Assembly (NCBI GenBank): GCA_001314865.1 | Contig: LJZR01000001.1 | Span: 359,718 to 423,717 of the forward strand | From: Phormidesmis priestleyi Ana | Lineage (GTDB): Bacteria; Cyanobacteriota; Cyanobacteriia; Phormidesmidales; Phormidesmidaceae | DNA: 64,000 nt | Direction: 5' to 3' | Shown: in pieces, positions 38,072-46,439 of the stretch | How positions within the stretch are numbered: position 1 is the stretch's first letter | How the letters are laid out: every line of letters begins with the position of its first letter | The notes under the pieces: model-generated | Database searches by the model: none | Told to the model about the DNA's origin: nothing | The model's input: the letters and a program-made list of their open reading frames with translations, nothing else | Made by a program: the position numbers and the translations under genes

Positions 38072-38662
38072 CTAGAGTTCAATCTCGTGCTCAAATCGAC
38101 TGACCTTCTCGAATTCAAAAGGGCCTGCCACGGAACCCCAAAGCAATTCGTCTGTTTCTGGATCGCGGCCACGGTCGTAGCTGGTCATATGGTCGGCGGT
38201 GACGATGAACTCATTGTCTAAATAGGTGTTGAGGCCATTGCGCACTACCATACATTTCTTGCCGGGTTCTACCTTGCCGACAAAGCTATCGCCCGTCCAG
38301 TTCACCAATATATCGCAACCATCCATCGTCTCTAAGTCATTCGGCGTGAGCGTGAGGAGTTTTTGCCGGTCGCGGGCGGCTCCCCGAAAAGTCTCTTCGT
38401 TCTTCACCTTATAGTTCTCTAGCAGCACATCGTTTTCCCGCTGAATAAAGTGCAATACCCGCACCCGATAGGGCAAATGCAGCTGATAGTCGTAGGCCTG
38501 CTCCAAGTACAAACTAATTCCTGACTGAAACCCCTTTGGCAAAGGTCGCATACACACTTTGATATGCGCAAAAAAAGGCGGGTTTTCAAAGGCTTGGGGC
38601 TGATTGCTAAAGTCAGCAGCCATCCATTTTGTCAGCTTTACCACATCGGTTGAATAAGCCAT
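38072..38662 (-). CDS. cpcT: CpcT/CpeT-family chromophore lyase
   Basis: CpcT attaches phycocyanobilin to Cys-153/155 of CpcB; CpeT relatives act on phycoerythrin beta. The 196-residue chain has the family features: PPFFAHIKVCMRPLP, SGISLYLEQAYDYQLHLPYR, RVLHFIQRENDVLLENYKVK, MDGCDILVNW and the late LWGSVAGPFEFEK. The presence of cpcB with its second cysteine nearby makes CpcT the better name, but CpeT-like action with the orphan subunit 155 bases downstream is possible. It is first on the minus strand before that subunit, ogt and cpeY. Confidence 0.85.
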   Translation of the reverse strand: MAYSTDVVKLTKWMAADFSNQPQAFENPPFFAHIKVCMRPLPKGFQSGISLYLEQAYDYQLHLPYRVRVLHFIQRENDVLLENYKVKNEETFRGAARDRQKLLTLTPNDLETMDGCDILVNWTGDSFVGKVEPGKKCMVVRNGLNTYLDNEFIVTADHMTSYDRGRDPETDELLWGSVAGPFEFEKVSRFEHEIEL

Positions 38663-39202
38663 AGGTGAGCAAGAGAAAACTAAAATTGCTAATCAAAATT
38701 CTAAAGGATCAACGTGCGCCCAACGGGGAGTATTACATTACGTCTAATCTCGCTGTCAGAACGACTTCGCCCTGTGTTGCGTTCAGGCCTTTTGTTGCGT
38801 TTAGGTTGTTGCGTTTAGGTTGTACACAAAGACCGAGCGCTCAGCAGCACACCTCACAACAGCGGGAAAACCTGAGAGCAGCGTCTTTCACTCACTCACT
38901 CATGTGGTTGTGTCCTAACTCCAGCGTCCTAACTCCAGTGTCCTGACTCTAGTGATAGAGGCGGCAAAAGCGCTCAAGCCGAGTAATCATCATAAAGAAA
39001 GACCCTAGCTCAGGAAAATCGTGGCGATTGATACCGCAGAGGAATTGCTGGCCATGTCTAAATAAACTATCCTGATAAATGTAAATAAATATTTCGTTTC
39101 AGGAAATTTTTGGCATTCATATGTTTTTGCAGATGAACGCCAACCCAATTTGACTGATTTTTGTCTAAGTCTGATTTTTGCCTAACTTGAGGAGAGCCCG
39201 CA
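38663..39202. other. gene-free spacer with tandem repeats
   Basis: This 540-base divergent spacer lies between cpcT and the third CpcS-family gene. It holds repeats of ttgttgcgtttagg (about 38776-38822) and three units of gtcctaactccagc (38912-38953). The AT-rich part from about 39060 probably holds the promoter of the rightward gene. No convincing gene is seen. Confidence 0.65.
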
Positions 39203-39760
39203 ATGACAATGCCTACAACTTCAACCCTTCAGAGTCAGACTCAAAGTCAGACTCCGAGCCAAATAGAAACTCAGGCGATCGCCTTTTTTCGGCAGTCGGA
39301 CGGCAACTGGTGCTCCCGCCGTCGCTACTACACCCTAGCGAGTGGCGACACGCAAGAAGTCGTCAGCGACATTACGGTTCAGTTTTTAGAACGTGACCAT
39401 GCGGAGCTAGTTGAGTTAGGCAAACGTCACGAACTGGCTGAACCGATGCTATTTGGCGCTAAGGTCAACTGGAAAAGCAACTATATTACGCCCAGTCGAA
39501 AGCCATCGATCGGTACGACTGTGTTTGGCATTATAGGGGATGTGATGTATCGCGATCGCGGATTTGCCACCCCCAAGCCCGTCACCGCCCGCTACAAATT
39601 CACCAGCGATCGCACCATGGTACTGCGCACCGAATACAACGGCTCCGCCTTTGAAGAAGAGCTAAAACTCATCGGTGAGAACTATCGCACCCGTCAAACC
39701 ATCATCTCTCGTGCAGGCGAAGAAATCATGATTGGACAGTATTTAGAAACACGCGTCTAG
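39203..39760 (+). CDS. CpcS/CpeS-family phycobiliprotein lyase (copy 3)
   Basis: A member of the CpcS/CpeS/CpcU group that binds and transfers phycobilins. The 185-residue chain starts with a polar SQTQSQTPSQ stretch, then AIAFFRQSDGNWCSRRRYYTL, the family N-terminal barrel strand. TARYKFTSDRTMVLRTEYNG and RTRQTIISRAGEEIMIGQYLETR follow at the C-terminus. The C-terminal half differs from the copy at 33655, so it may be a CpcU-like partner or act on another protein. GAGGAG before the ATG at 39203 supports the start. It precedes cpcBA on the same strand by 404 bases. Confidence 0.83.
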   Translation: MTMPTTSTLQSQTQSQTPSQIETQAIAFFRQSDGNWCSRRRYYTLASGDTQEVVSDITVQFLERDHAELVELGKRHELAEPMLFGAKVNWKSNYITPSRKPSIGTTVFGIIGDVMYRDRGFATPKPVTARYKFTSDRTMVLRTEYNGSAFEEELKLIGENYRTRQTIISRAGEEIMIGQYLETRV

Positions 39761-40164
39761 ACACACCTCGCCTGATCATTAATGATCCAAACTCTGGTGA
39801 TCCAAACTCTGGTGATCCAAACTCCGCCATCTCTGGCCACAACGGCAACGCTCCGCTAGAGACCGCACTAGAGACTCCACGAGAGACTTCACTGAGCATG
39901 TGAGGGGTTAAGCAATTTTAATGTTTGTAACGTTATCGCGGCAATCCACTGCAATTCATTGGCAAAACGATCTAAAATCACCGCCATTCAAAAGGCTTGA
40001 AAGCTGCCTAAGGACGAGCTGGCATAAGGTTGGGAGTGACAGATAGGTTTATGAACTTTCTTGAACTTTCTTAGATACTCAGCCTATCCGTTTTACCCTT
40101 TTATAGGTAGGAGCAGTCAGCTTAGCCCTGCTTCGAATGTCAAATATTAGGAGAATTCGGATCT
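39761..40164. other. cpc leader region with tandem repeats
   Basis: Contains three 15-bp units of tgatccaaactctgg (39783-39827) and three degenerate 12-bp ctagagactcca units (about 39857-39895). The promoter and long untranslated leader of cpcBA are expected in the AT-richer part from 39900 on; no box can be assigned with confidence. AGGAGAATTC is the cpcB ribosome site. Confidence 0.6.
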
Positions 40165-40683
40165 ATGTTTGATGCGTTTGCAAAAGTAGTCTCCCAAGCA
40201 GATACACGAGGTGAGTACCTCAGTGCATCTCAGCTAGACGCGCTAGACAAAATGGTTGCCGATGGCAACAAAAGAATGGACGCAGTTAACGGTATCACCA
40301 GCAACGCTTCTGCGATTGTTGCCAATGCCGCTCGTTCTTTGTTCGCCGAGCAGCCTCAGCTGATCCAACCCGGTGGAAACGCTTACACTTCCCGTCGCAT
40401 GGCTGCTTGCCTTCGCGACATGGAAATCATCTTGCGCTATGTTACCTACGCTGCGTTCTCTGGCGATGCTAGCGTTCTAGACGACCGTTGCTTGAACGGC
40501 TTGCGTGAGACTTACGTTGCGTTGGGTACGCCCGGTGCTTCTGTAGCAGCTGGCGTTGAGAAAATGAAGCAAGCTGCGATCGCAATTGTAAGCGACAACA
40601 GCAGTGTAACCAACGGCGATTGCAGCAGCCTGATTGCTGAAATCAGTGGTTACTTCGACCGCGCAGCAGCAGCTGTCGCTTAG
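40165..40683 (+). CDS. cpcB: C-phycocyanin beta subunit
   Basis: Rod pigment protein of the phycobilisome. The 172-residue chain begins [20 protein letters not shown]. It has the two bilin cysteines: [10 protein letters not shown] (beta-84 class) and [10 protein letters not shown] (beta-153/155 class). The methylated-Asn region [15 protein letters not shown] is typical. The sites are served by CpcS-type and CpcT-type lyases, both encoded in this island. It is followed 126 bases later by cpcA. Confidence 0.97.
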   Translation: MFDAFAKVVSQADTRGEYLSASQLDALDKMVADGNKRMDAVNGITSNASAIVANAARSLFAEQPQLIQPGGNAYTSRRMAACLRDMEIILRYVTYAAFSGDASVLDDRCLNGLRETYVALGTPGASVAAGVEKMKQAAIAIVSDNSSVTNGDCSSLIAEISGYFDRAAAAVA

Positions 40684-40809
40684 TCTAGCTTTCCAAAGTC
40701 TGGAGTAGGTGCCTAAAGTTGTAGATCTTTAGAGATTGAGATCTTCAGCCTTAGAACCTAGATTTGGACAAAAAAATTGTAGAAAACTCATTTTAGGAGA
40801 TCCTTAACG

Positions 40810-41298
40810 ATGAAAACTCCTCTGACCGAAGCAGTTTCAGCTGCTGATTCTCAGGGCCGTTTCCTTAGCTCGACTGAGATGCAGGTTGCATTTGGTCGTT
40901 TTAATCAAGCGAAAGCTAGCCTAGAAGCTGCTCGTAAGCTCACTGCCAATGCTGATAGCTTGGCTAATGGTGCTGCTCAAGCTGTTTACAACAAATTCCC
41001 TTACACCACTCAAATGCAGGGCCCTCAGTACGCTGCTGACCAACGTGGTAAGGACAAATGCGTTCGTGACATCGGCTACTACATGCGCATGATCACTTAC
41101 TGCCTAATTGTGGGCGGTACTGGCCCCATGGATGACTACCTGGTTTCTGGCCTTGCTGAAATCAACAAGACCTTTGACCTAGCTCCTAGCTGGTATGTAG
41201 AAGCGCTTAAGTACATCAAGGCTAACCACGGTTTGAGTGGCGACCCTGCAACTGAAGCCAATACCTACATCAACTACGCAATCAACGTCCTCAGCTAA
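40810..41298 (+). CDS. cpcA: C-phycocyanin alpha subunit
   Basis: Partners CpcB in the alpha-beta monomers that build the rods. The 162-residue chain begins [20 protein letters not shown] and has the alpha-84 bilin Cys in [30 protein letters not shown] precedes the ATG. The CpcE/CpcF pair that loads this site follows. The rod-linker genes usually next in this operon are absent. Confidence 0.98.
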   Translation: MKTPLTEAVSAADSQGRFLSSTEMQVAFGRFNQAKASLEAARKLTANADSLANGAAQAVYNKFPYTTQMQGPQYAADQRGKDKCVRDIGYYMRMITYCLIVGGTGPMDDYLVSGLAEINKTFDLAPSWYVEALKYIKANHGLSGDPATEANTYINYAINVLS

Positions 41299-41376
41299 CT
41301 TAGCTAAATTGGCGTTCTTGCCTCTGAGATTAGGCTTTTAAGCTTACATAGCAGGTGGTTAGACCTCAATTTATCA

Positions 41377-41430
41377 CCCAGAGAGATATACGATTACTGG
41401 AAGCGTCTAGTGGTTGTCTGTTTCTCTGGG
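41377..41430 (+). terminator. possible attenuator hairpin after cpcA
   Basis: Arms cccagaga and tctctggg enclose a partly self-complementary interior and are followed by a T-rich stretch. This could lower cpcEF expression relative to cpcBA. The pairing is long-range and was judged by eye. Confidence 0.4.
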
Positions 41431-41495
41431 TTTGCTGTTTGTGGGTATTGGTGAGAAGGGCTAGTGAGAGAGATTGACGAGGGCTTTGGGTGAGG

Positions 41496-41537
41496 TCTTT
41501 TAGGTAGGATCTTTTAGGTGGGGTCTTTTAGGTAGGA
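41496..41537. repeat. 14-bp tandem repeat upstream of cpcE
   Basis: Three units of tcttttaggtagga (one variant with gggg) end 14 bases before the cpcE start codon, leaving little room for a usual ribosome site. Confidence 0.85.
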
Positions 41538-41551
41538 TCTTTAAAACAACG

Positions 41552-42370
41552 ATGGATGCTCAATTAGGACAAGAAGCAGGTGCGCCGCAGTTGACCGTAA
41601 CGCAGGCGATCGCAAACCTACAGCAAACTGAAGACAATGGCGATCGCTACTATGCAGCCTGGTGGCTAGGGCGCTTTGGCGTGCGCGAGCCAGAAGCTAT
41701 TTCGGCTTTACTAACGGCGTTGAAAGACGAGGGAAACAGAGATACCGACGGTGGCTTTCCGCTCCGTCGCAATGCGGCCAGAGCTTTGGGTAAAGTGGGC
41801 GACCCTAGCGTCATCCCAGCTTTAATAGACTGTCTGGATTGTTCTGATTATTATGTGCGTGAGGCTGCCGCTCAGTCATTGCAAACTTTAAACGCAAAAG
41901 AAAGTGTTGAACCACTCGTAGCATTGCTAGCAGGCGGTGTGGAAGCAGCCGTAGAAGTGCCCGGCAAGCCGCATTTAGTACAGCCTTACAATGCCATTTT
42001 AGAAGCACTAGGCGATTTGGGCAGCGACGAGACTGTAGCGATAGTGGAGCCTTTTTTGCGACATCAGGTGCCGCAGGTAAAAAATGCGGCGGCACGAGCG
42101 ATGTACCAGCTGACGGGCAAGGATGAGTATACGCGATCGCTCATTGAAACGCTTAGCTGCAAAGACTTACAGCTGAGACGCTCTGCCCTGTTAGACCTAG
42201 GCGAAATTGGCTACTTACCCGCCGCCACCGCCATTGCCGAGACACTGGCTGAAAACAGCATTAAATTAATTTCGCTCAAGGGCGTCTTAGAACAACAAAT
42301 TCAACAGGAAAATGAGCTGATCTCTGAAGAAACCTGTCGCGTAATGGCGCTGATGGATTCTCTCTTATAA
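41552..42370 (+). CDS. cpcE: phycocyanin alpha phycocyanobilin lyase, CpcE subunit
   Basis: With CpcF it forms the lyase that attaches phycocyanobilin to CpcA Cys-84. The 272-residue chain is built of HEAT repeats: YYAAWWLGRFGVREPEAISA, RRNAARALGKVGDPSVIPAL, YYVREAAAQSLQTLNAKESV and LRRSALLDLGEIGYL. Length and start (MDAQLGQEAG) fit CpcE. Its end overlaps a degenerate 15-bp repeat that includes the stop codon. Confidence 0.95.
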   Translation: MDAQLGQEAGAPQLTVTQAIANLQQTEDNGDRYYAAWWLGRFGVREPEAISALLTALKDEGNRDTDGGFPLRRNAARALGKVGDPSVIPALIDCLDCSDYYVREAAAQSLQTLNAKESVEPLVALLAGGVEAAVEVPGKPHLVQPYNAILEALGDLGSDETVAIVEPFLRHQVPQVKNAAARAMYQLTGKDEYTRSLIETLSCKDLQLRRSALLDLGEIGYLPAATAIAETLAENSIKLISLKGVLEQQIQQENELISEETCRVMALMDSLL

Positions 42371-42438
42371 GTGCATTTCTGATAGATCCATTTCTGATAA
42401 GTAACCCAGATTAATCAAATTAAAGATGAAACAGAATC
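42371..42438. repeat. 15-bp repeat tract, left part
   Basis: Units of the type gatccatttctgata occur from the cpcE stop codon to about 42408 and again at 42590-42605, on the far side of the palindromic element. The element therefore appears to have split the tract. Confidence 0.6.
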
Positions 42439-42559
42439 ACTGCATTGCCCCCTCAGTCCCCCAAGTTTGGGGGAAGCCGGACTCAGAGCCCCCAAACTTG
42501 GGGAAACCCATTATTGACTCAAGGGATAAATCTTACATTTCTATAGGGGGCAATGCAGT
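42439..42559. mobile_element. MITE-like palindromic element between cpcE and cpcF
   Basis: A 121-bp element with perfect 14-bp terminal inverted repeats, actgcattgccccc at the left and gggggcaatgcagt at the right. The bases atc flank both ends and fit a 3-bp target duplication. Inside are further inverted pairs (cccccaagtttggggg; cccccaaacttgggg). It has no coding capacity, as expected for a non-autonomous insertion. Confidence 0.8.
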
Positions 42560-42722
42560 ATCTACGATTTAACTATGCCAGCCTACTTAGATCCATTTCT
42601 GATAGATATATTTCTAAAAGGAATCTCTCTTAAATAGATAATCCCTCTTAACAAATAGTTTCTCTTAGATATAGATAGTTTTTCTTAAATAGATAGTAGA
42701 TAGACTTAATTTAGTTTAGGAT

Positions 42723-43391
42723 ATGACCGACTTGACCCCCACATCTGCTTCATTACAGGCTTTTCAGCTACAAGAGAGACTTCATGCCGTTGAGGTGGCC
42801 GACTCAGCTCAGACCATGTTCAGCGCCGTTGAAGCGCTAGCTGAATTACAAGATGAAGGCGCCATTGACATGCTCATTCGCGTCCTGGGATACAACAATC
42901 CGGGTGCTGCTGTAGCTGCCGTAGAGGGCTTGATTAAAATTGGTACGCCAGCGGCCTCGGCACTGCTGAGTCAGATAGATGGCTATAACTATGGGGCAAG
43001 GGCTTGGGCGCTGCGTGTGCTCGCAGGAATCGGCGATCCGCGCGGATTAGACCTTATTTTGACAACAGCTTCTGAAGACTTTTCGCTCAGCGTTCGGCGG
43101 GCAGCGGCTAAAGGGCTAGGAACCATTCAGTGGGAAAAACTGCCGCCTGATGAACGACCTGCCGCTCAAATAAAAGCTCGCGATGTGCTGCTAGAAATTG
43201 TGAAGCAAGATCCGGAATGGGTGGTGCGCTATGCGGCAGTCGTTGGGTTGCAGGGCGTAGCGATGGCAGCGGCACAGGCCGGATTTGCAAGTTTAGCAGA
43301 GCCGATTTTGGCGGGATTGGGCGATCGCGCCTGCGTAGACGAGACCCCTGCGGTAAAGGCTCGGGCTCAATGGGCCATTTCTCAGCTGTAA
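42723..43391 (+). CDS. cpcF: phycocyanin alpha phycocyanobilin lyase, CpcF subunit
   Basis: Second half of the CpcE/F lyase for CpcA Cys-84. The 222-residue chain has HEAT repeats including NPGAAVAAVEGLIKIGTPAA, GARAWALRVLAGIGDPRGLD, SVRRAAAKGLGTI and PEWVVRYAAVVGLQGVA. Length is typical. The gene is separated from cpcE by 352 bases that contain the palindromic element, so its transcription may no longer depend wholly on cpcE. A 13-bp repeat begins at its stop codon. Confidence 0.93.
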   Translation: MTDLTPTSASLQAFQLQERLHAVEVADSAQTMFSAVEALAELQDEGAIDMLIRVLGYNNPGAAVAAVEGLIKIGTPAASALLSQIDGYNYGARAWALRVLAGIGDPRGLDLILTTASEDFSLSVRRAAAKGLGTIQWEKLPPDERPAAQIKARDVLLEIVKQDPEWVVRYAAVVGLQGVAMAAAQAGFASLAEPILAGLGDRACVDETPAVKARAQWAISQL

Positions 43392-43426
43392 TCCAAATAT
43401 TTAATCCAAATATTTAATCCAAATAC
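43389..43426. repeat. 13-bp tandem repeat shared by two convergent stop codons
   Basis: Three units of taatccaaatatt start at the cpcF TAA. The minus-strand stop codon of the CHAT gene (43414-43416) lies in the same tract. Thirteen is not a multiple of three, so TAA falls in all three forward frames. Confidence 0.9.
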
Positions 43427-46284
43427 AAATCTTCCCAAGTGAGTGGCGGCGACGCCGGATTTTGACACACCACCGGCAGCCAGGTAGCACAAGGAAACTG
43501 AGACTCTATACCTTGCAGTTTTTCTCGCGCTTCGCGAACCGCCTGATGCAACGGCAGTCCTTCTGAGAAGGCGAGTAAAAAATTCTTCAAAAATATCTGC
43601 GCCACCCGATCAGGCACCGGATAACGCATGACAATTACTGGTGGAATCGGCAAATCATGTAGGTTCTGTAGCAGCCCCATACCGTCACAGGTATTGAAAA
43701 TAGCCAGCTTAAGTCCTCGCGCTGTGGCCTTACGCAGGCCGTATTTAAGATCACCTAAACTCAAACTCTCCTGGGCATTCAGCCGAATTTGCCCCGGTGT
43801 GTTTTCACCGTTGGGTGCCTCGCTGTGACCCGCAAAGAAGAGAATATCCCAAGGCACTTCCCAGAGCTGATCGGTAACCTGTTGCTGATTGGGCTCACTG
43901 AGTAGCCGAAGGTATACATCAGGGAGTGATTCTAGCAGTGCCTGATCGCTTTCGATATCAATGCCGGTGCGATCGCCCAAAACAGACAAAATCCGCACTT
44001 CTCCTGAGCCCTGACTCACAGCGGGCATTTGCCGGTAGGTCGGTTCGCTCACAATCAGCTCAGCCTTAGGATAGCGATCAAACCAGTCCCACAAATGAAA
44101 CGGCAGTTGTCTGAGCAATAAATCGTCCGTTTGCAAAAAAAATCGAATCGAATCAGTGGGTTGAAGCTGCTCTAAAAGCTGTTCCTTCACCGGACGAAAA
44201 GCCTCAGAGTTTAGCCATTGGTTAATATCAACCTGGAGGCTGTGCGCAGCTTGCATACAAGGATCAAAGATTTCTTGATAGCTAACGTTGGTAAGCTGAA
44301 CAAGCGGTGCTTTGATCCGAGGATCATTGCCTACACAGTGGGTGATTTCTTGATAGGTTTGCTGCCAACGGTCATAGCTAGCTCGAATTTTGTCGTAGCT
44401 CGGCAGCCGTCCGGTGATCTCTGCATAAGGTAGTGCGCCTTCTAACCCAATCTGTAAAGTGACTGGCAAGGTCGCTGACAGGGTATTTGCCCCCGCATTT
44501 GTCCCCTCGTGAAGCGACTGCTGCCGGGTCACGCCTAGTTTAAGAACAACTCTTTTGCCCAAACTATTGGGATCATCGTGCGTCTGATGCAGCCGACTAC
44601 GGGCGCTCGAAGCGCTCAGCGCAGGACTGAGCAGCTGAGTGAGTTCTTTAAGATCTTGCTGGTGGCGGCGATAAATTTCAATCTGTTCATCTTTAGCGGC
44701 TAGCTCAGCGCGATAGCGAGACTCTAATGCCCTTAGCGCCACGGCATAGCCCTCGCTAAGTTCTTGATGTAGCTGCGCTCGATCGGCAGATTCAGGCACT
44801 TCCACTTTAACGAGCACCATACCATCGCCTTTATTTTCAATGCTGCGAATGGACAAGTCATGGCCGTTATGATCGGTCTGCACCTGCTTAAACGCAGCTA
44901 AAAAGGCTGAAAAATCTAGCCCATTGCGAAAGATTAAATCAACGGTATTTAGCGCTTCTTGAAAGAGTTTGGCAAATTCTCCTGGCCCAAACTCTCCGTT
45001 ATTAGGTCGTCTTTCCTGGAGTTCGGCTGCACCACTCAGCAAGTAAACATATTTACAATCCACCCCTCTAAGATCGGTTGACATATCGATATGCCATCCG
45101 GCTAAACAGGTTCCGGTTAGGTGGCTAAGTGTAAAACAAGTGCCCAGCGCAATAACCTGAGAAAGATTCGCCTCTTCCAACTGAGCGCCCGTTAAATCAG
45201 CCCCACTTAAGTTTGCGCCGGTCAGATTAGCCCGGCTCAAGTCGGCATAGGCCAAATAAGCATCCCGAAGATCGGCCCGCTGATAAGACCGAGACTGACC
45301 GCGATGCGTGACCAGCAGATGACGAACCGAGCGATCGCGCAACAGTGCCTGATCAGCACGAGCCAAATCCAGCGCTCTGGCTTGATGAAACTGCGTTCTA
45401 CTCAACCTAGCCCCTTGAAAATCAGCGCAGTTCAGCTGAGCCTTAGCAAAATTAGCACCGCTCAAATCAGCGCCGTTAAAGCGAGTTCCGCCCCAAGTCG
45501 CCAGTGCGAGAGCCACCTGCCGCAACAGCAAAAATCGAGGCTGCTCCGCCAAACTTTGCCGCATTACATAAACGCTGGCCGCAAAAATAGCGCCGCTGGT
45601 TGCGACAACCACTGCCTTAGAGAGCACACTGCCAAAGTCCATCAGGCCTGGAATACTGCCCAACAGCACCACACCTGCCAACAGCGCTTCGCCGTAGCTC
45701 CATTGACGCTGCACAGCGCCCTTACAGCGCAATCCAGCGAGCAAAGTGCCGCATAAAAACACATTAATAATCAGCCCCGCCCAGGTTTGAATCCCCACCG
45801 ATCCGACTTCTGCCGAAATAGAAGGCTGCTCGCCCCAAATTGTTTCAAACACGCTCCCGTGAAACAAAGACTCCGGAATCAAAAAGCCGACCCAGCCGAC
45901 AAACACCAGTAGAGAAGTCGTCAGTAAGGCCATCGCAGGGCCATGACCAAACAGACTCACCAAAAAAACGAACAAAATAGGAAAAATGACAATCGCTTCA
46001 ATCCAGCCTTCTCTCACCAGCTGGTCGGGGGTCACCGTTGCCCCTGCCATAACGCCGCTAAACCCGATATTGAGCCCCACTATTATGAGAACGAAGATCA
46101 CGCCCGTCAGCGCCCAACGGTTAGAGCCCGCTTTTGCCCCTACCAGCGAAGCCCCTACTAATCGCGCACCGGCAAAGTTAGCGCCTTGCAGCTGAGCCCC
46201 TCTAAAATTCGCTCCGCTCAGATCTTGTCCTTTAAAGGAGCGCCCACGCAAATTTTGCTCAGAAAAGTCACGAGCCGTTGTCAT
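43414..46284 (-). CDS. membrane pentapeptide-repeat protein with CHAT (caspase-like) domain
   Basis: A 956-residue multidomain protein. Residues 1-50 are pentapeptide repeats (LSGANFRGAQLQGANFAGAR). Several hydrophobic helices follow at about 50-245. A second block of pentapeptide repeats spans roughly 265-390, then a coiled or helical linker near 480-560. The C-terminus is a CHAT domain, a caspase-like cysteine protease fold. The catalytic pair is visible: His820 in ILFFAGHSEA and Cys866 in LAIFNTCDGMG. CHAT proteases act in stress, cell-death-like or immune processing; the substrate here is unknown. The repeat-helix-repeat arrangement would anchor the protease at a membrane. It is convergent with cpcF. 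Confidence 0.87.
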   Translation of the reverse strand: MTTARDFSEQNLRGRSFKGQDLSGANFRGAQLQGANFAGARLVGASLVGAKAGSNRWALTGVIFVLIIVGLNIGFSGVMAGATVTPDQLVREGWIEAIVIFPILFVFLVSLFGHGPAMALLTTSLLVFVGWVGFLIPESLFHGSVFETIWGEQPSISAEVGSVGIQTWAGLIINVFLCGTLLAGLRCKGAVQRQWSYGEALLAGVVLLGSIPGLMDFGSVLSKAVVVATSGAIFAASVYVMRQSLAEQPRFLLLRQVALALATWGGTRFNGADLSGANFAKAQLNCADFQGARLSRTQFHQARALDLARADQALLRDRSVRHLLVTHRGQSRSYQRADLRDAYLAYADLSRANLTGANLSGADLTGAQLEEANLSQVIALGTCFTLSHLTGTCLAGWHIDMSTDLRGVDCKYVYLLSGAAELQERRPNNGEFGPGEFAKLFQEALNTVDLIFRNGLDFSAFLAAFKQVQTDHNGHDLSIRSIENKGDGMVLVKVEVPESADRAQLHQELSEGYAVALRALESRYRAELAAKDEQIEIYRRHQQDLKELTQLLSPALSASSARSRLHQTHDDPNSLGKRVVLKLGVTRQQSLHEGTNAGANTLSATLPVTLQIGLEGALPYAEITGRLPSYDKIRASYDRWQQTYQEITHCVGNDPRIKAPLVQLTNVSYQEIFDPCMQAAHSLQVDINQWLNSEAFRPVKEQLLEQLQPTDSIRFFLQTDDLLLRQLPFHLWDWFDRYPKAELIVSEPTYRQMPAVSQGSGEVRILSVLGDRTGIDIESDQALLESLPDVYLRLLSEPNQQQVTDQLWEVPWDILFFAGHSEAPNGENTPGQIRLNAQESLSLGDLKYGLRKATARGLKLAIFNTCDGMGLLQNLHDLPIPPVIVMRYPVPDRVAQIFLKNFLLAFSEGLPLHQAVREAREKLQGIESQFPCATWLPVVCQNPASPPLTWEDLYLD

Positions 46285-46301
46285 TGCTCTTAGCCATCTG
46301 T

Positions 46302-46349
46302 TTATTTCACTATGGAGTTATTTCACTATGAAGTTATTTCACTATGGAG
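46302..46349. repeat. 16-bp tandem repeat in a divergent promoter region
   Basis: Three units of ttatttcactatggag between the divergent starts of the CHAT gene and the PanE-like gene. Confidence 0.88.
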
Positions 46350-46439
46350 GAAAGACTCGACCTCCCGTCAGGATAACCTGTATATCTTTAGATAGAATTT
46401 AGTTTTCTTCGCAAATATTCGCAAATCACTTTTTCATCC

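Noticed and set aside
38665..38946. 93-codon frame between cpcT and the third lyase
   Set aside because: GTG start, no ribosome site, and much of it is tandem-repeat DNA.
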